Shown: positions 1-10,739, counted from the first letter of the stretch. The stretch: 64,000 bases of DNA from Rhabditoides inermis (GCA_963966185.1 CAWZYM010000260.1:293304-357303), one strand, 5' to 3'. Numbers and translations: made by a program. Notes: generated by a model not told the origin, from the sequence alone.

Positions 1-1362
1 TGACGAAGTCGTGAACACGGCCGCGCCCGGGACAGACGCGTGTATCTGAGCAGTTTTTTTACATACAAAGAACAAAAATAGAAATACTCACGTGCTCGAC
101 TATCTTGCCCGACTCAGCCCAGGCTCTGAGACGAGGCAGCTCCACAACCTTACAGCAATTCCAGACCGTAGTCTTCCACTGTTCCAGAGCACGGGAACCA
201 GCCGATGCGTCTTTGCCCTAAAAGAATATCTACAATGGTGAGAGATACAGACAACAACATCCTGAGATAAGAACCTTATAAAACATTAAAACACTGTAAT
301 AATCGAATAAAATAAATCATGCTTACCTGTACAGTGATCGACCAATTGCCTTCTCCTTCTTCTGCGTACCCGACAACCGAGAGATTGTTGATGCGCATGA
401 GGTCGTCGAACCCATTAAAGTTCTAGAAGGGATAACTATCTGGATAATCAAATGATAATGTATTACCCTATCGTATGACAGCAGACGCGCGATGGTCCAG
501 TCAACCACCAAAGAGAACTGCTGATCTGGCAGGAGCTCTTTCATCTTCTCAGCTACGATGTTTGCGATCTTGTCATCAAACTTGTCCGTCGACGCCTCTG
601 CCTGCTCCTTCTTCTCCTCATAGCCGTCCGTCTTTCCTTGCGTGCCCTCCTTCTTTCCTTGTCGCTGCCACCACCTGAAATGACGATAGAATATATCATA
701 CTATTACATACGTATATAGTAATAGATAATCAATAATAAATACAAATAAACTCACTTGTTCTTCTTGAACTTGCTGGTCTGTTTGTTGTACTTTTTCTGT
801 ACCTCCTTCCTCTTCTGCTGGAACTGCCGTCCAGTTTGTTGGGAATCTTGGTGGAGCGCAGGAGGTGGGTAAGGTGGGCAGGCGCCTGGCGGTGGGTAGT
901 AAGGAACGTAGCCGAACGGACTGGAAACAAATGAATACATATAAATTCTGAAAGTCTCACTCACCTGGGGTAGTTGGAAAGGAGAGGGGGCGGAGGCGGG
1001 TGATGGGCGTATCCGGGAGCAGGAGGAGGCCACATACTAAAATGTAAAATGTAAACATTTTTTTCTAAAAGCATGTTATATGCATATGATAAACAAATAA
1101 CTCCAATGGAGTCCGCTCAGCATAACGGATACGCACACGTTCACAAATAAGTACAAACAATATATAAAAAAGTTTTTATACACACATCATAAACGTAAAT
1201 TAACAAATGAATCGGGCGCGGCGCCGATGACTAGCCGATCGATGTCCTGGAGGTGGCCGATGTCCTTAGTGCGACACGCTTGCCCGGCCCTCCGCCACCC
1301 ACCACCACGCTGCTGTCCAATCAGTACCCGCACCTGGAGACGCAATCATACAACTCTCTCTC

Positions 1363-1444
<82 letters not shown>

Positions 1445-4400
1445 CACCCACCCTCCAGCTTGGGCCGTGCCCCGTGGGGCATCTGTCCGGGCAGTCCGCT
1501 GCCCCTCGCCTCCTGCCGTCTGTCCTGCAACCACTTCTCATTCTCATCGTCCTCCGATGCATTGTAGAACTCGGGCTGTTGCTTCGCCTCCTCCTAGACA
1601 ATCAATCAATCCATCAATCCGCCAATCTCCCAACTCCCAACCAACCCATTGGACGATTACTTACTTGACCTCCCGCTTGCAATCCTTGGCCATCTTGCGG
1701 ATGGGGTTGTTGCGCTCCTCGTCTCCCTCCGCCCCGCTCTCGCTAGACTCCGCTTCATCCGGCCCCGCCCCCTTCTCCTCATGCTTCTCCTTCTCCACCT
1801 CGCGAGTTTCGTTGCGAGACTCATCGATACGCACCTGAAAGCATCACAATAACACACTGCCAGGAAAACAATCGACACAACATTGTGAAATAACACATTG
1901 ATAACAGTGATAACACAGTTATAACAGCGTGACTCACCTTCTTCTTGGGAGAAACCTTGAGCTCTTTCTCCTTGACAGCGTGGGAAGAGCTGGGGATGGG
2001 AGCAGCAGCAGCGGACGCCGCAAGGGGACCGTCTGAACATCTTGTTCCCTCCCTCTTCCCTCTCTCTTCCCCTTCCCCCTTCTCTCCCTCCCTCTCCCTT
2101 CCCTCTCTTCTCTCCCCCCCCCCCTCTTTTTTTTCTCTCTCTCTCTCTCTCCTCCTCCTCCTCCTATCCCACCTTCCCTCATCACTCTCTCTCCCCAGGG
2201 AGTCCCTTCCCTACCCGAGAGTCCCCATCTCGACCAGCACACCGAGCACGCAGCACGCCCCTGCCTGTCGGTCGGTCAAGGCATTCCTGAAAAAAGATAG
2301 GGATGAGTGAGAGAGTGAGAGAGAGAGAAAGATTAAGAGAGAGTGCTTGAAATACTCACGCATAGTGAGTATGATTCCTACTACGATAAGCTTTTATATT
2401 GCACAACCTAGTCATTATCCGGTACGTTTTCGGTTTCCCTTCGATCAAATACTCTCATATTAATTATCAAAGCTCTCAGCCTTGCGGCCCATTGCATATT
2501 AACAACACGCAAACAACGAAAGCGAGAATCCTGCGAATTAAAACGTGCATGTAGAGACTCGACAGGTTGCTCAGACAATTGACCCCACATTTTCCAACGT
2601 CGCATGAATGGAATCACATGACACCGTAAAGCATGAAGTTTTGGAGTACATCTCTGATTGGGTGAGACAGCTTTCAGAGCCTTGAAGAAGTCATCAATCG
2701 TCTTTTCAAGCGCATCAATGGCAATAACACCAACAGAACCCTTCTTGGTGGCTTTCATGATAAGAGAGGCCAAACGCATTACTTCCTTGAATCCGGTCAC
2801 GTAAGCGTCGACTCTGTGATTGGGAACGAAACTCCAAACGGAATTCACGTTCTCTACTTTCAACAGCTTTTTTACATGATTCCCAGTCAATGTCTGGAAA
2901 AAAGCACGCGGGTCAGCACCAATTGCGCGTAAATTGGATTCCAGTTGCTTTACATGGGGACCATCTTGGCGGCTAGCCAAATATTCAGACTCAATAATCT
3001 GTTGTTGCAGCTCGTCAATCTCCCTCGAAATAATAGGCACATTGCCGCGCTCATCATTAACAGCTCCAGAAAGCCTCTGAATCTCAGATTGCACTGTATG
3101 AGAAGTGTGACATACTGTTCGACACATCAACCCATGCACATAAGCATCATTCTGCTCGGCCGATGACAACAAACACTCACAAGCATAATGAAACACCTTT
3201 TTACAGATGTCACAGCGCATACTTCCCTTTGCAGTTTTTGTAAACTTTTTAGCAATTTGGTATTGATGGAAACACTCTTTTCCAGCAGCACACGGTTTCA
3301 ACCCAGTAGTGCACGTTCCCTTTTCACCGTTCTGAATAGCATTCAAACACTGGAGAGCGATTTCCGCATCTGATATGTAATCATTCGTCTCGACTAGCAA
3401 TGTTTGCTTATATTCCAGAGATTCCTTCATCGAACGTATCTTGGTATTAATTTGCTCTTTGAACCTCACAGCTGCATCAACATTAGCTCCCAATGAGCCC
3501 ATGTCTAGTTGATACGCTTTGCCATATAAAGCGTTCATAATGATCTCACTTATACCCATCACAGTATGCAACGAGGCGGGAACCACATTATCGATGGGAA
3601 TATCAAACAACGGCGGAGCAACAATACTGTTGTTTTCCAAATGGGGTTTAGTGCAATCAGCCGCACACCCGCGGAGCGTACGCTCCGCATACCTCTTTGC
3701 CATTTTATCATCATTCGATACCAGAAACTTCTCATTGCGCAAACAAAACAAACAATCACAAGTGGCAGATGCCCCTTGATGTCCATAACACGCAGATTGG
3801 AACTTGTAATCACCGACAAGGAACTTGTCGATGTCCAATCTCGTATCACCATTGACTGTCTTGATAGTCACTTCACTCATTCCATTAATGCTGGTGATTG
3901 TGCGGGAAATCAAATTACTCATGCAATCATAAGTATCATCGTCGTCATATATGCAACAAGGCATCAAGTTATCGACACTATTCGACTTCTCCACATTTCC
4001 AATAAACAAACAAATTTTTGTTGTACCACCACCCTTGTCTCCACAGATCGCCACATGCAAACGCCCATTATATCGACCATCTAATATGAGCTTGCCACTG
4101 TTGTACAAATCCTGTACACGTGTAGCCAAGTTTCCACCGATATCGCGCATTTCAGCTACTCGCGTCTCTTTGTGTTCAGGATGGTTCGTATGCGCACCCT
4201 TCACCCATGCCTCTTGGCGAATATCGTACTCGGCACTCTGACACCAATCCTTGCTTAATTGACGTACTGCGTGCGTGGGAGCCAAAACATCCATACCCAA
4301 CGACAATAGCAAAGTCTTCATCCTATCTCGCTGATTTCCACTCAATCCGAGGAAATTAGTGAACATCACATCTTCACATGGGGACATTTTCGAAAGACTC

Positions 4401-5966
4401 TCGGAAATAGGCACGTTGTATCTCATACACATTTTCCTCAACATAGGTGTTATGTCAGTTTCACCAGCACGAGACAAGCACATCGCATACAACTCCTTCA
4501 CTCGCGCCTGTTTTTGCGATCTGGATCGCAACTGCGAAAATGGAACTCGTACGGGGGGAGCAACGGCGTAGTTACGCTTGCACTCGCGCAGATCGTTCTG
4601 CATTCTAGCCTTCCTCTTTGCCATGCGACGCAGAGACCTACGGTAGCTGCTCTTCATCCTGTTCACTAGTCTATTGAGAGACTTGACCACTTTGTCTCTG
4701 TTCTTCAGCCGAGTCGTCATAATCGCAATATCCGTGTTCAACAGAGCCGCATTGTTGATTTCCTCCTTCACCTGTTTACTGCGCGCCTCATGTTCCAGCT
4801 TAGAACTGTTACCCTGACCATTTCTCTTGTGTATCAATGCACCCATCACGCTCTTCAAAGAGGCCTTGCATTCCACGAGCACTTTTCGCACATTCACAAC
4901 AACAGGCTTGCAGTCGACAGAATCACCGTTGCAGCTATTCATAAGCGACTCGCACGCAACTATCGCCGTAGTTGTATGAGACAGAGCAAACACGGAATCT
5001 CTAATAGCACGAGCATGCAAACTATTGTCAGAGATAGCAACGTCCATCGGAACATCGACATTACAATTCGCGTTTCTCTGATTAGACATAAACGAAGCAT
5101 GTGAATGAGATACACGCTGCTTCGAGGTGTGGGCGGAATCGCGAAATCTCTGCTGAGACACATCGCAGTTCCCTTCATCACCTGACCCGGGAAAACGCCT
5201 AAGCGCACCCATCCTCGAAGGAGGTAGGGTCGGTCGCACAATGTGCTGGACACCAAACCCGGGCAAACGCCGAGGCGAAGGCGTGCCCATCGGAGGGACG
5301 GTGGGATTCCCCATCTCCACACCATGGCGATTCCGGAGAATGCCATCCTTACCCACAGTTGCCAAAACACCACTGCTCAAGCGATCGACATAAACAGTAC
5401 GCGTTTTCGTCTTGGACGGAAACATGCGCACGGATCGCGAAGCGGTGCCACTCACCTTGGCAACTATCACAGACTCATTGAGAGTCGGATACTCACCCGA
5501 ATTGAAACGAAAATTACCGCTACCGATCTGACCAGAGTTGGCACTGCAAAAGTCCAACATAAAACCACTCCAGCTAATACACATATGCAGTAAAACTATG
5601 TCCTAATTAAAGTTACATCCGATATCTCCTGTACAATATTTCGCATTACATTTCAATACTTTCTATTACTATTTCTACATTTCCTTCCAAGTCTATGTAA
5701 ATATAACGCGCGTTCTATACGGGGAGGGGGTGAGAGAGAGAGAGAGAGAGAAATACATCGCAACGAAACAAAAAACCTCTAAATACCCACGTATTGCTCG
5801 ACGATGCCGAGTTGGCCGCACTTCGTCCCACTTCCTGGGCAGTCTTGCGTTCCTCGACCGTTCGCCTCTTCTTCAGCACTATCTAAACATGTTTTCAAGT
5901 AACTGTAACCCAAATAAAAAATAAATCCGATCAACTCACCTCCCATGGAGACTGAGACTCAGACAT
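1..5966 (-). CDS. Unrecognised charged, proline-rich protein, multi-exon, runs off the left edge
   Basis: I do not recognise the family. Twelve exons join in frame: 5966-5940, 5882-5791, 2286-2257, 2040-1938, 1834-1670, 1593-1448, 1036-965, 920-756, 674-467, 422-327, 217-92 and 45-1, giving about 425 residues before the window ends. The start ATG follows directly on a TTCAG acceptor, as for a trans-spliced leader. The product begins MSESQSPWE, has Lys/Glu-rich stretches, an EFYNASEDDENEKW segment loosely like the YDP..D....W block of E2F-associated phosphoprotein, a PPPAPGYAHHPPPPP/PYYPPP proline-rich centre, then a folded-looking part with GFDDLMRINNLSVVGY. No signal peptide or membrane segment is seen, so a nuclear or cytosolic protein is inferred. 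The 30-bp exon at 2286-2257 and the join 1448/1036 are the weakest parts. Exon 5 needs a GTCAAG donor although a stronger GTAAGT lies 6 bp downstream, which would shift frame. Intron 2 holds a transposase-like ORF. Confidence 0.6.
1358..1441. repeat. (CT)n microsatellite in an intron of the left-edge gene
   Basis: About 84 bp of CT with one interruption; on the sense (minus) strand it is GA-rich and starts within 10 bp of the presumed donor at 1447. Confidence 0.95.
2408..5584 (-). CDS. Transposase-like ORF inside a host intron (possible KDZ-type element)
   Basis: This is one uninterrupted 1058-codon reading frame lying in intron 2 of the flanking minus-strand gene, in the same orientation. 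Residues 1-450 are basic and low in recognisable motifs. Around residue 515 is a GDKGGGTTK segment followed by an acidic DDDDTYDC run; around 790 is a CDICKKVFHYACE zinc-binding cluster preceded by other Cys/His; near 1010 is SEQPVESLHARFN followed by an Arg-rich helix. The glutamate-containing block near the C terminus and the Cys/His insert recall large DDE-type transposases of the Kyakuja-Dileera-Zisupton group, but I infer this from motif style only. I could not find convincing terminal inverted repeats or a target duplication. It could be a captured, domesticated relative instead; its full-length open frame argues for recent activity or selection. Confidence 0.5.
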   Translation of the reverse strand: MCISWSGFMLDFCSANSGQIGSGNFRFNSGEYPTLNESVIVAKVSGTASRSVRMFPSKTKTRTVYVDRLSSGVLATVGKDGILRNRHGVEMGNPTVPPMGTPSPRRLPGFGVQHIVRPTLPPSRMGALRRFPGSGDEGNCDVSQQRFRDSAHTSKQRVSHSHASFMSNQRNANCNVDVPMDVAISDNSLHARAIRDSVFALSHTTTAIVACESLMNSCNGDSVDCKPVVVNVRKVLVECKASLKSVMGALIHKRNGQGNSSKLEHEARSKQVKEEINNAALLNTDIAIMTTRLKNRDKVVKSLNRLVNRMKSSYRRSLRRMAKRKARMQNDLRECKRNYAVAPPVRVPFSQLRSRSQKQARVKELYAMCLSRAGETDITPMLRKMCMRYNVPISESLSKMSPCEDVMFTNFLGLSGNQRDRMKTLLLSLGMDVLAPTHAVRQLSKDWCQSAEYDIRQEAWVKGAHTNHPEHKETRVAEMRDIGGNLATRVQDLYNSGKLILDGRYNGRLHVAICGDKGGGTTKICLFIGNVEKSNSVDNLMPCCIYDDDDTYDCMSNLISRTITSINGMSEVTIKTVNGDTRLDIDKFLVGDYKFQSACYGHQGASATCDCLFCLRNEKFLVSNDDKMAKRYAERTLRGCAADCTKPHLENNSIVAPPLFDIPIDNVVPASLHTVMGISEIIMNALYGKAYQLDMGSLGANVDAAVRFKEQINTKIRSMKESLEYKQTLLVETNDYISDAEIALQCLNAIQNGEKGTCTTGLKPCAAGKECFHQYQIAKKFTKTAKGSMRCDICKKVFHYACECLLSSAEQNDAYVHGLMCRTVCHTSHTVQSEIQRLSGAVNDERGNVPIISREIDELQQQIIESEYLASRQDGPHVKQLESNLRAIGADPRAFFQTLTGNHVKKLLKVENVNSVWSFVPNHRVDAYVTGFKEVMRLASLIMKATKKGSVGVIAIDALEKTIDDFFKALKAVSPNQRCTPKLHALRCHVIPFMRRWKMWGQLSEQPVESLHARFNSQDSRFRCLRVVNMQWAARLRALIINMRVFDRRETENVPDND

Positions 5967-6388
5967 CTGAATTCAAAGGTAATATGAAGTAAAACAATTG
6001 AAAGAATGAAAGAAACCTCGGGTGAGGACCGTAGTCATAACGGATTTTTGGCAAACAACAAATAAATCACCACGAAACGCAATGAAATAACTTTATTATT
6101 TCATATTATATAAACAATCGCACTAAAATACCAAAATACTAACTAAAATACTGACCAGAACCTCGTCAGATCCCATGTCCAACATTAACGGAATCAGTGA
6201 TGTCGAGAATGTGAAGGAGCCGAACATCGAGAAAGTAAGGTTATTCATAACAAAGGAACAATATAGATCACCTGGGAATAGTGCATGCAGTCTTGCAGTA
6301 CGTCTTCGTGCACAAAAACGAAATCTGAAATCACTTTATCAAATCTATCATTTTAAATAACAAAAAAACAATCAAAAATGTTTTAGGT

Positions 6389-8255
6389 TTAAGAGCGGTT
6401 CTCTCGGATAAGGCCTCGCTCGCGCTGCTGAGTTTCGGTAGGGAAGTCGACCTATCATCAACGTTTGAAAATCTCATACCAGATGCTCAAAAAACCAACA
6501 AAAAAATGAATAAACATGCGACATGCCTCCCAGTAGAACATCGGTGTGTCGGGCATCTGCTGGGTCGCTGACGGTGCCCGGTGGCGGCTGACCTGTAAGA
6601 TATTTGAATGATTTCTAAAAAAAAATGTAGAGTACGTACCGCTTGAATGCGCTTTTCCCTCTCCACTCCGCTCAGGCCTAGTGCATCGTAATAGTCTTTG
6701 CAGCATCGACACTCGTAGCCGTGGTGTCGAGCATATACATGAAAATAAAAATGAAGAACTATACGGTAACTCACAGCTTGAGCTGGCTTGTTTGATTCCT
6801 TCTCCTTCTTCTCCAGCTCCACTTGTTCGGCTAGCATGTCCTTGAGCAGTTTCTCCCTCTTCTCCATTCCAGACGTCCTGAAAATAACGCAAAAATAAAT
6901 AAAAAAGTTTCAAGAAAATACAAAAATGAAAAAAAAACACTCACAACTCACAGTTTGTCTTTTTTTCCATCCAGTGTTGACAGAGGCTTGTCCACAGCCG
7001 AGCGCTTCCTGAAAGTCTGCCTGAAAGTCATGTTTACGATCAATACGTGATCGATCCAAAAAATCTAAATTCCAGTCTAACATCAGAAACTCTCATTTGA
7101 AATGGAATAGTCCGAAACGAGTGTTATCAAATGTTATTGATGTTAATGTTACAATGTTGTTATCAAATAATGTACCGTTCCGAGACGTTCAGCGGTGGCT
7201 GCGTCTCCTCCAGTTCCTCCCAGGTCCAGGCTTCCTTGACGAGTGGGGGCTCCTCGGGGGCTCCGCGCTGCCGACCGGCCAGCACCCTGAAATAAGCAAT
7301 GTTTATGAAACGGGTGACACTCAACACGCAAAATTAGATCAAGAACAATGTTGTTATCAAATAATGTACCGTTCCGAGACGTTCAGCGGTGGCTGCGTCT
7401 CCTCCAGTTCCTCCCAGGTCCAGGCTTCCTTGACGAGTGGGGGCTCCTCGGGGGCTCCGCGCTGCCGACCGGCCAGCACCCTGAAATAAGCAATGTTTAT
7501 GAAACGGGTGACACTCAACACGCAAAATTAGATCAAGAACAATGTTGTTATCAAATAATGTACCGTTCCGAGACGTTCAGCGGTGGCTGCGTCTCCTCCA
7601 GTTCCTCCCAGGTCCAGGCTTCCTTGACGAGTGGGGGCTCCTCGGGGGCTCCGCGCTGCCGACCGGCCAGCACCCTGAAATAAGCAATGTTTATGAAACG
7701 GGTGACACTCAACACGCAAAATTAGATCAAGAACAATGTTGTTATCAAATAATGTACCGTTCCGAGACGTTCAGCGGTGGCTGCGTCTCCTCCAGTTCCT
7801 CCCAGGTCCAGGCTTCCTTGACGAGTGGGGGCTCCTCGGGGGCTCCGCGCTGCCGACCGGCCAGCACCCTGAAATAAGCAATGTTTATGAAACGGGTGAC
7901 ACTCAACACGCAAAATTAGATCAAGAACAATGTTGTTATCAAATAATGTACCGTTCCGAGACGTTCAGCGGTGGCTGCGTCTCCTCCAGTTCCTCCCAGG
8001 TCCAGGCTTCCTTGACGAGTGGGGGCTCCTCGGGGGCTCCGCGCTGCCGACCGGCCAGCACCCTGAAATAAGCAATGTTTATGAAACGGGTGACACTCAA
8101 CACGCAAAATTAGATCAAGAACAATGTTGTTATCAAATAATGTACCGTTCCGAGACGTTCAGCGGTGGCTGCGTCTCCTCCAGTTCCTCCCAGGTCCAGG
8201 CTTCCTTGACGAGTGGGGGCTCACCGCGGTCCGCATCTTGTCGATATGTCGACAT
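6389..8255 (-). CDS. com-1: CtIP/Sae2 homologue (COM-1), DNA end-resection factor, with tandem exon array
   Basis: CtIP/Sae2/COM-1 proteins activate the MRE11 complex to process double-strand-break ends in meiosis and repair. The C-terminal Sae2/CtIP domain is visible: YECRCCKDYYDALG (zinc-binding CxxC), REKRIQAVSRHR, then TPMFYWEVDFPTETQQRERG, matching the known family order CxxC, SRHR, FWEVGFP, ERGYI. Exons: 8255-8146, five identical 111-bp exons (8062-7952, 7868-7758, 7674-7564, 7480-7370, 7286-7176), 7020-6952, 6877-6775, 6711-6640, 6592-6527 and 6451-6389; all phases agree. The product is about 345 residues, or 366 if the in-frame 63-bp stretch 6774-6712 is retained, which would add HHGYE before the CxxC. 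The ATG is one base after a TTTTAG acceptor. Intron 6526-6452 has a GC donor. The N-terminal half is the repeat array with an EAWTWEELEETQPPL core; the usual N-terminal coiled coil is not obvious. Confidence 0.82.
7176..8255 (-). repeat. Tandem array of coding exons, 194-bp period, within com-1
   Basis: Five complete units of 194 bp, each a 111-bp exon plus an 83-bp intron, follow a sixth, partly diverged first exon. By eye the units are identical, introns included. Each exon enters with one base and leaves with two, so every copy adds 37 codons without changing frame. The encoded unit starts VLAGRQRGAPEEPP and ends EETQPPLNVSER. The first exon shares the second two thirds of the unit but begins MSTYRQDADRGEPP instead. 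The identity of introns implies very recent tandem duplication or gene conversion. Confidence 0.93.
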
Positions 8256-8729
8256 CCTAAAACAAGCGATTTTGGTAGAATTCGAATCATGAATTGATCA
8301 AACGGAGACATTATGCCAAACGCATGAAAACTACATGCATACCCGAGACATGAAACCATTAAAACCCTATCAGCTCGCGTTAGGGGGTAAAACGCATCTG
8401 CGTCTCGCACGAATTGAATTTGAATAGTAAAGAAAAACGAAAAAATAACAAAAACATTAATTCGAAATTATCCGAAATCATTCATTCCACAAACACTGCG
8501 GCATCTGGCAAACATAACAACATAATTCATATGCCAGCAATGAACTTAAGTGAGTATAATACAATACAAATTTTGATAATTCAATATAGGCATTCAAATA
8601 CAACATATTGGCAAAAAATTCGTAATTTTTCATTATTCCGTACGGTTCGCTACTATCGACAAACAAACTTCGTTCATATTTCCCGCATTCTCCCTGATTT
8701 GATTGAAGCGAAAAGAGCCCCCCCATTAG

Positions 8730-10739
8730 GAGAATCGCCGTTGCTATCAAACGGGGAGAACGGCCGTATCGAGCCGTGCTTTAGGCGAAAAAGTACTCTC
8801 TGAAATTCGTTCTGGAAAATATGCTGCTGCTGATGCTTTGGTACTGTTTTTTTTATTAAAATAACTTAACTTATTATGTTTATTGCTCAGGTTTCTAACC
8901 AGTTTTCTTTCCATCCGCTGGGCAATCATGCCATGGGTCAGTTATTTCCCAATGGTTCGATCGACTGGAACAATACAAAAGATTGCCTTTTCGCGAACTA
9001 TGTCATTGCGACATCCATCGAGGTACGTTTGATTATAGTATATTACTAATATTACAGTTTTGTTGTTCAGCGAAGCCAGATTCTCGCTCGACTCGACAAC
9101 TTGGAAGCCAGTGTGGCTCGAGGAGCCTCTGTGAGCCGAGCCGGCGAGCTCGCTTCTCTGGAGTATTTTCAGACCGGACATGTGCCCGAGAGAAAGTTCT
9201 CCTCGCCCGCCACAGACCTATTTGATGGCAAGTTTTTGTTACGACTGATTTCATCAAACAGCTGATTCAGGGTTTTGCTGGAATGACGAACTGGCCGCGT
9301 TCCGGGATCTGAAGGGCACATCGGGCAAGGGAGAGGAAGCCGTTGTCATGTTTCTACAGTTCACGATGATCAAGGTACCGAGTTTTTTTTTGTTTTTACA
9401 GAATATAAACATTTTGTTTTAGCATGCCAGAGACGTGACTCTTCTCCGGCAGCTATCTGTTGCCGGTGGAAAAACAAACGGAGGAGCAGTCAAGCCAAAT
9501 ACCAAAAAATACCGGAGATCTCTGAATGCTTCTTGGAAAAACACATTCACGGGTCAGTTGCATATCCTTAACTTTAACTCAGTTTGTGTTTTGAGAATTT
9601 CTCTGTCTCCTGATAAAAGAAGACTACAACGACCCATTGAATGTCTGCGCTATCAACCACCTCTACGACAATGCAGTGTTAGTTCGGATTAAAATTGTAC
9701 TTATTCTGTAATAAACTATTTTTAGGCGCGGGCTGAACAGAAAGCCACCTAGGATGACTCACCTCGACATTGGGTCAGCTTTGCAATCTTTGATTATTGA
9801 AACCTTTTTTGTAGAAACATCCCATCCGGTGTTCTCACACTACTTCTTCATGCTGGATTCAAGTTTCCTCCGCAGTACCAACCACTTGGTAAGCATTATT
9901 CACTTTTTATATTGAATATTCTTTCACTTTCAGTTGACAAGGCCAAAGCATGCTTGTCGACTAAGGACAAGATTCGCGTGAAGGAGTACGAGGATGCGAA
10001 TCAGGGCCAGAAGAAGCCAGAGGCCGCTGCGAGCCCGCGTGGGAACGACGATGTTCGCCAAGCGACATCACCTCCCTTCTCGAGTGACACGACTTTGGAT
10101 GACGCGTCGGAAGATTCGTCGGAAGACGAGGAGGACCCGGACTGGTTCGACATGGAGGACCTCTCGCTTGTCCCAAAACAAGTGAAGTTGTCTCCTGACG
10201 ACTCTGAGTGGTTTGCCGAGAAGAACAATGACTCAGCTACTACTCGAACTGATCTCTCTGCACCCGCCCTTCCTATCCCAAAGAAGAGCAAGCGACAGAA
10301 AAAACTGGAAGAGAAGAGGGAGCGACATGATTTGTGAGTCAACTGTTTTTTTAGTTACGTTTTTTTGTTTAGGTACGACAAAACTGTGTTTGGCGCTGCC
10401 CCAGCACTATCGGTGGGCAAGGCGGTCCCTCAGCTGTGAGTTGTTTCTAACTTATTTTACAATTTCTTGTTCTTAGTTCTGATCTGTCTGCTAGAGAAGA
10501 GAAGGCCTCTCCGATGCAAAACGTCGACATCGCAAAGAAGCCGAACTTCTCGCGTCCTAAAAGGTAAGTGCTGATAATTGAAAATTTGATATTGATTGTA
10601 TTGCACCGTAGAAAGTATACTATCATATTACAGGGGCGTGGGCTATGCCACAGCCGAGAATGCGCCTCCCATTGCGCAAATGGCGAAGAAGGCGAAGAAC
10701 ACCGACTCGACCGTGACCAGCTGGTGGAAGGATGGATAG
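8730..10739 (+). CDS. Unrecognised 12-exon gene, acidic and Lys-rich C-terminal half
   Basis: I do not recognise the family. Exons join in frame: 8730-8840, 8891-9022, 9071-9227, 9271-9374, 9423-9552, 9620-9677, 9726-9773, 9815-9888, 9934-10333, 10373-10435, 10477-10563 and 10634-10739 (TAG). The first listed exon has no in-frame ATG, so at least one short upstream exon is missing from this model. The N-terminal 250 residues look globular (GEKVLSEIRSGKYAAADAL, FHPLGNHAMGQLFPNGSIDW, NDPLNVCAINHLYDNAV). The C-terminal half is low-complexity with an acidic SEDSSEDEEDPDWFDMEDL patch, a basic PKKSKRQKKLEEKRER patch resembling a nuclear localisation signal, and a final TVTSWWKDG. A nuclear protein is inferred. 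The third intron (9228-9270) uses a GC donor. The gene is divergent from com-1, with about 470 bp between them, and has a possible AATAAA near 10991. Confidence 0.7.

Noticed and set aside
1227..1838. 203-codon plus-strand frame rich in Ser-Leu
   Set aside because: It is the translation of the (CT)n microsatellite and the antisense of real exons.
7149..8107. A regular 194-bp repeat that might be read as a CRISPR-like or satellite array, with 60-110 codon frames on both strands
   Set aside because: The repeat is coding exon plus intron in phase with the CtIP gene; the other frames are shadows created by repetition, and spacers are not unique.
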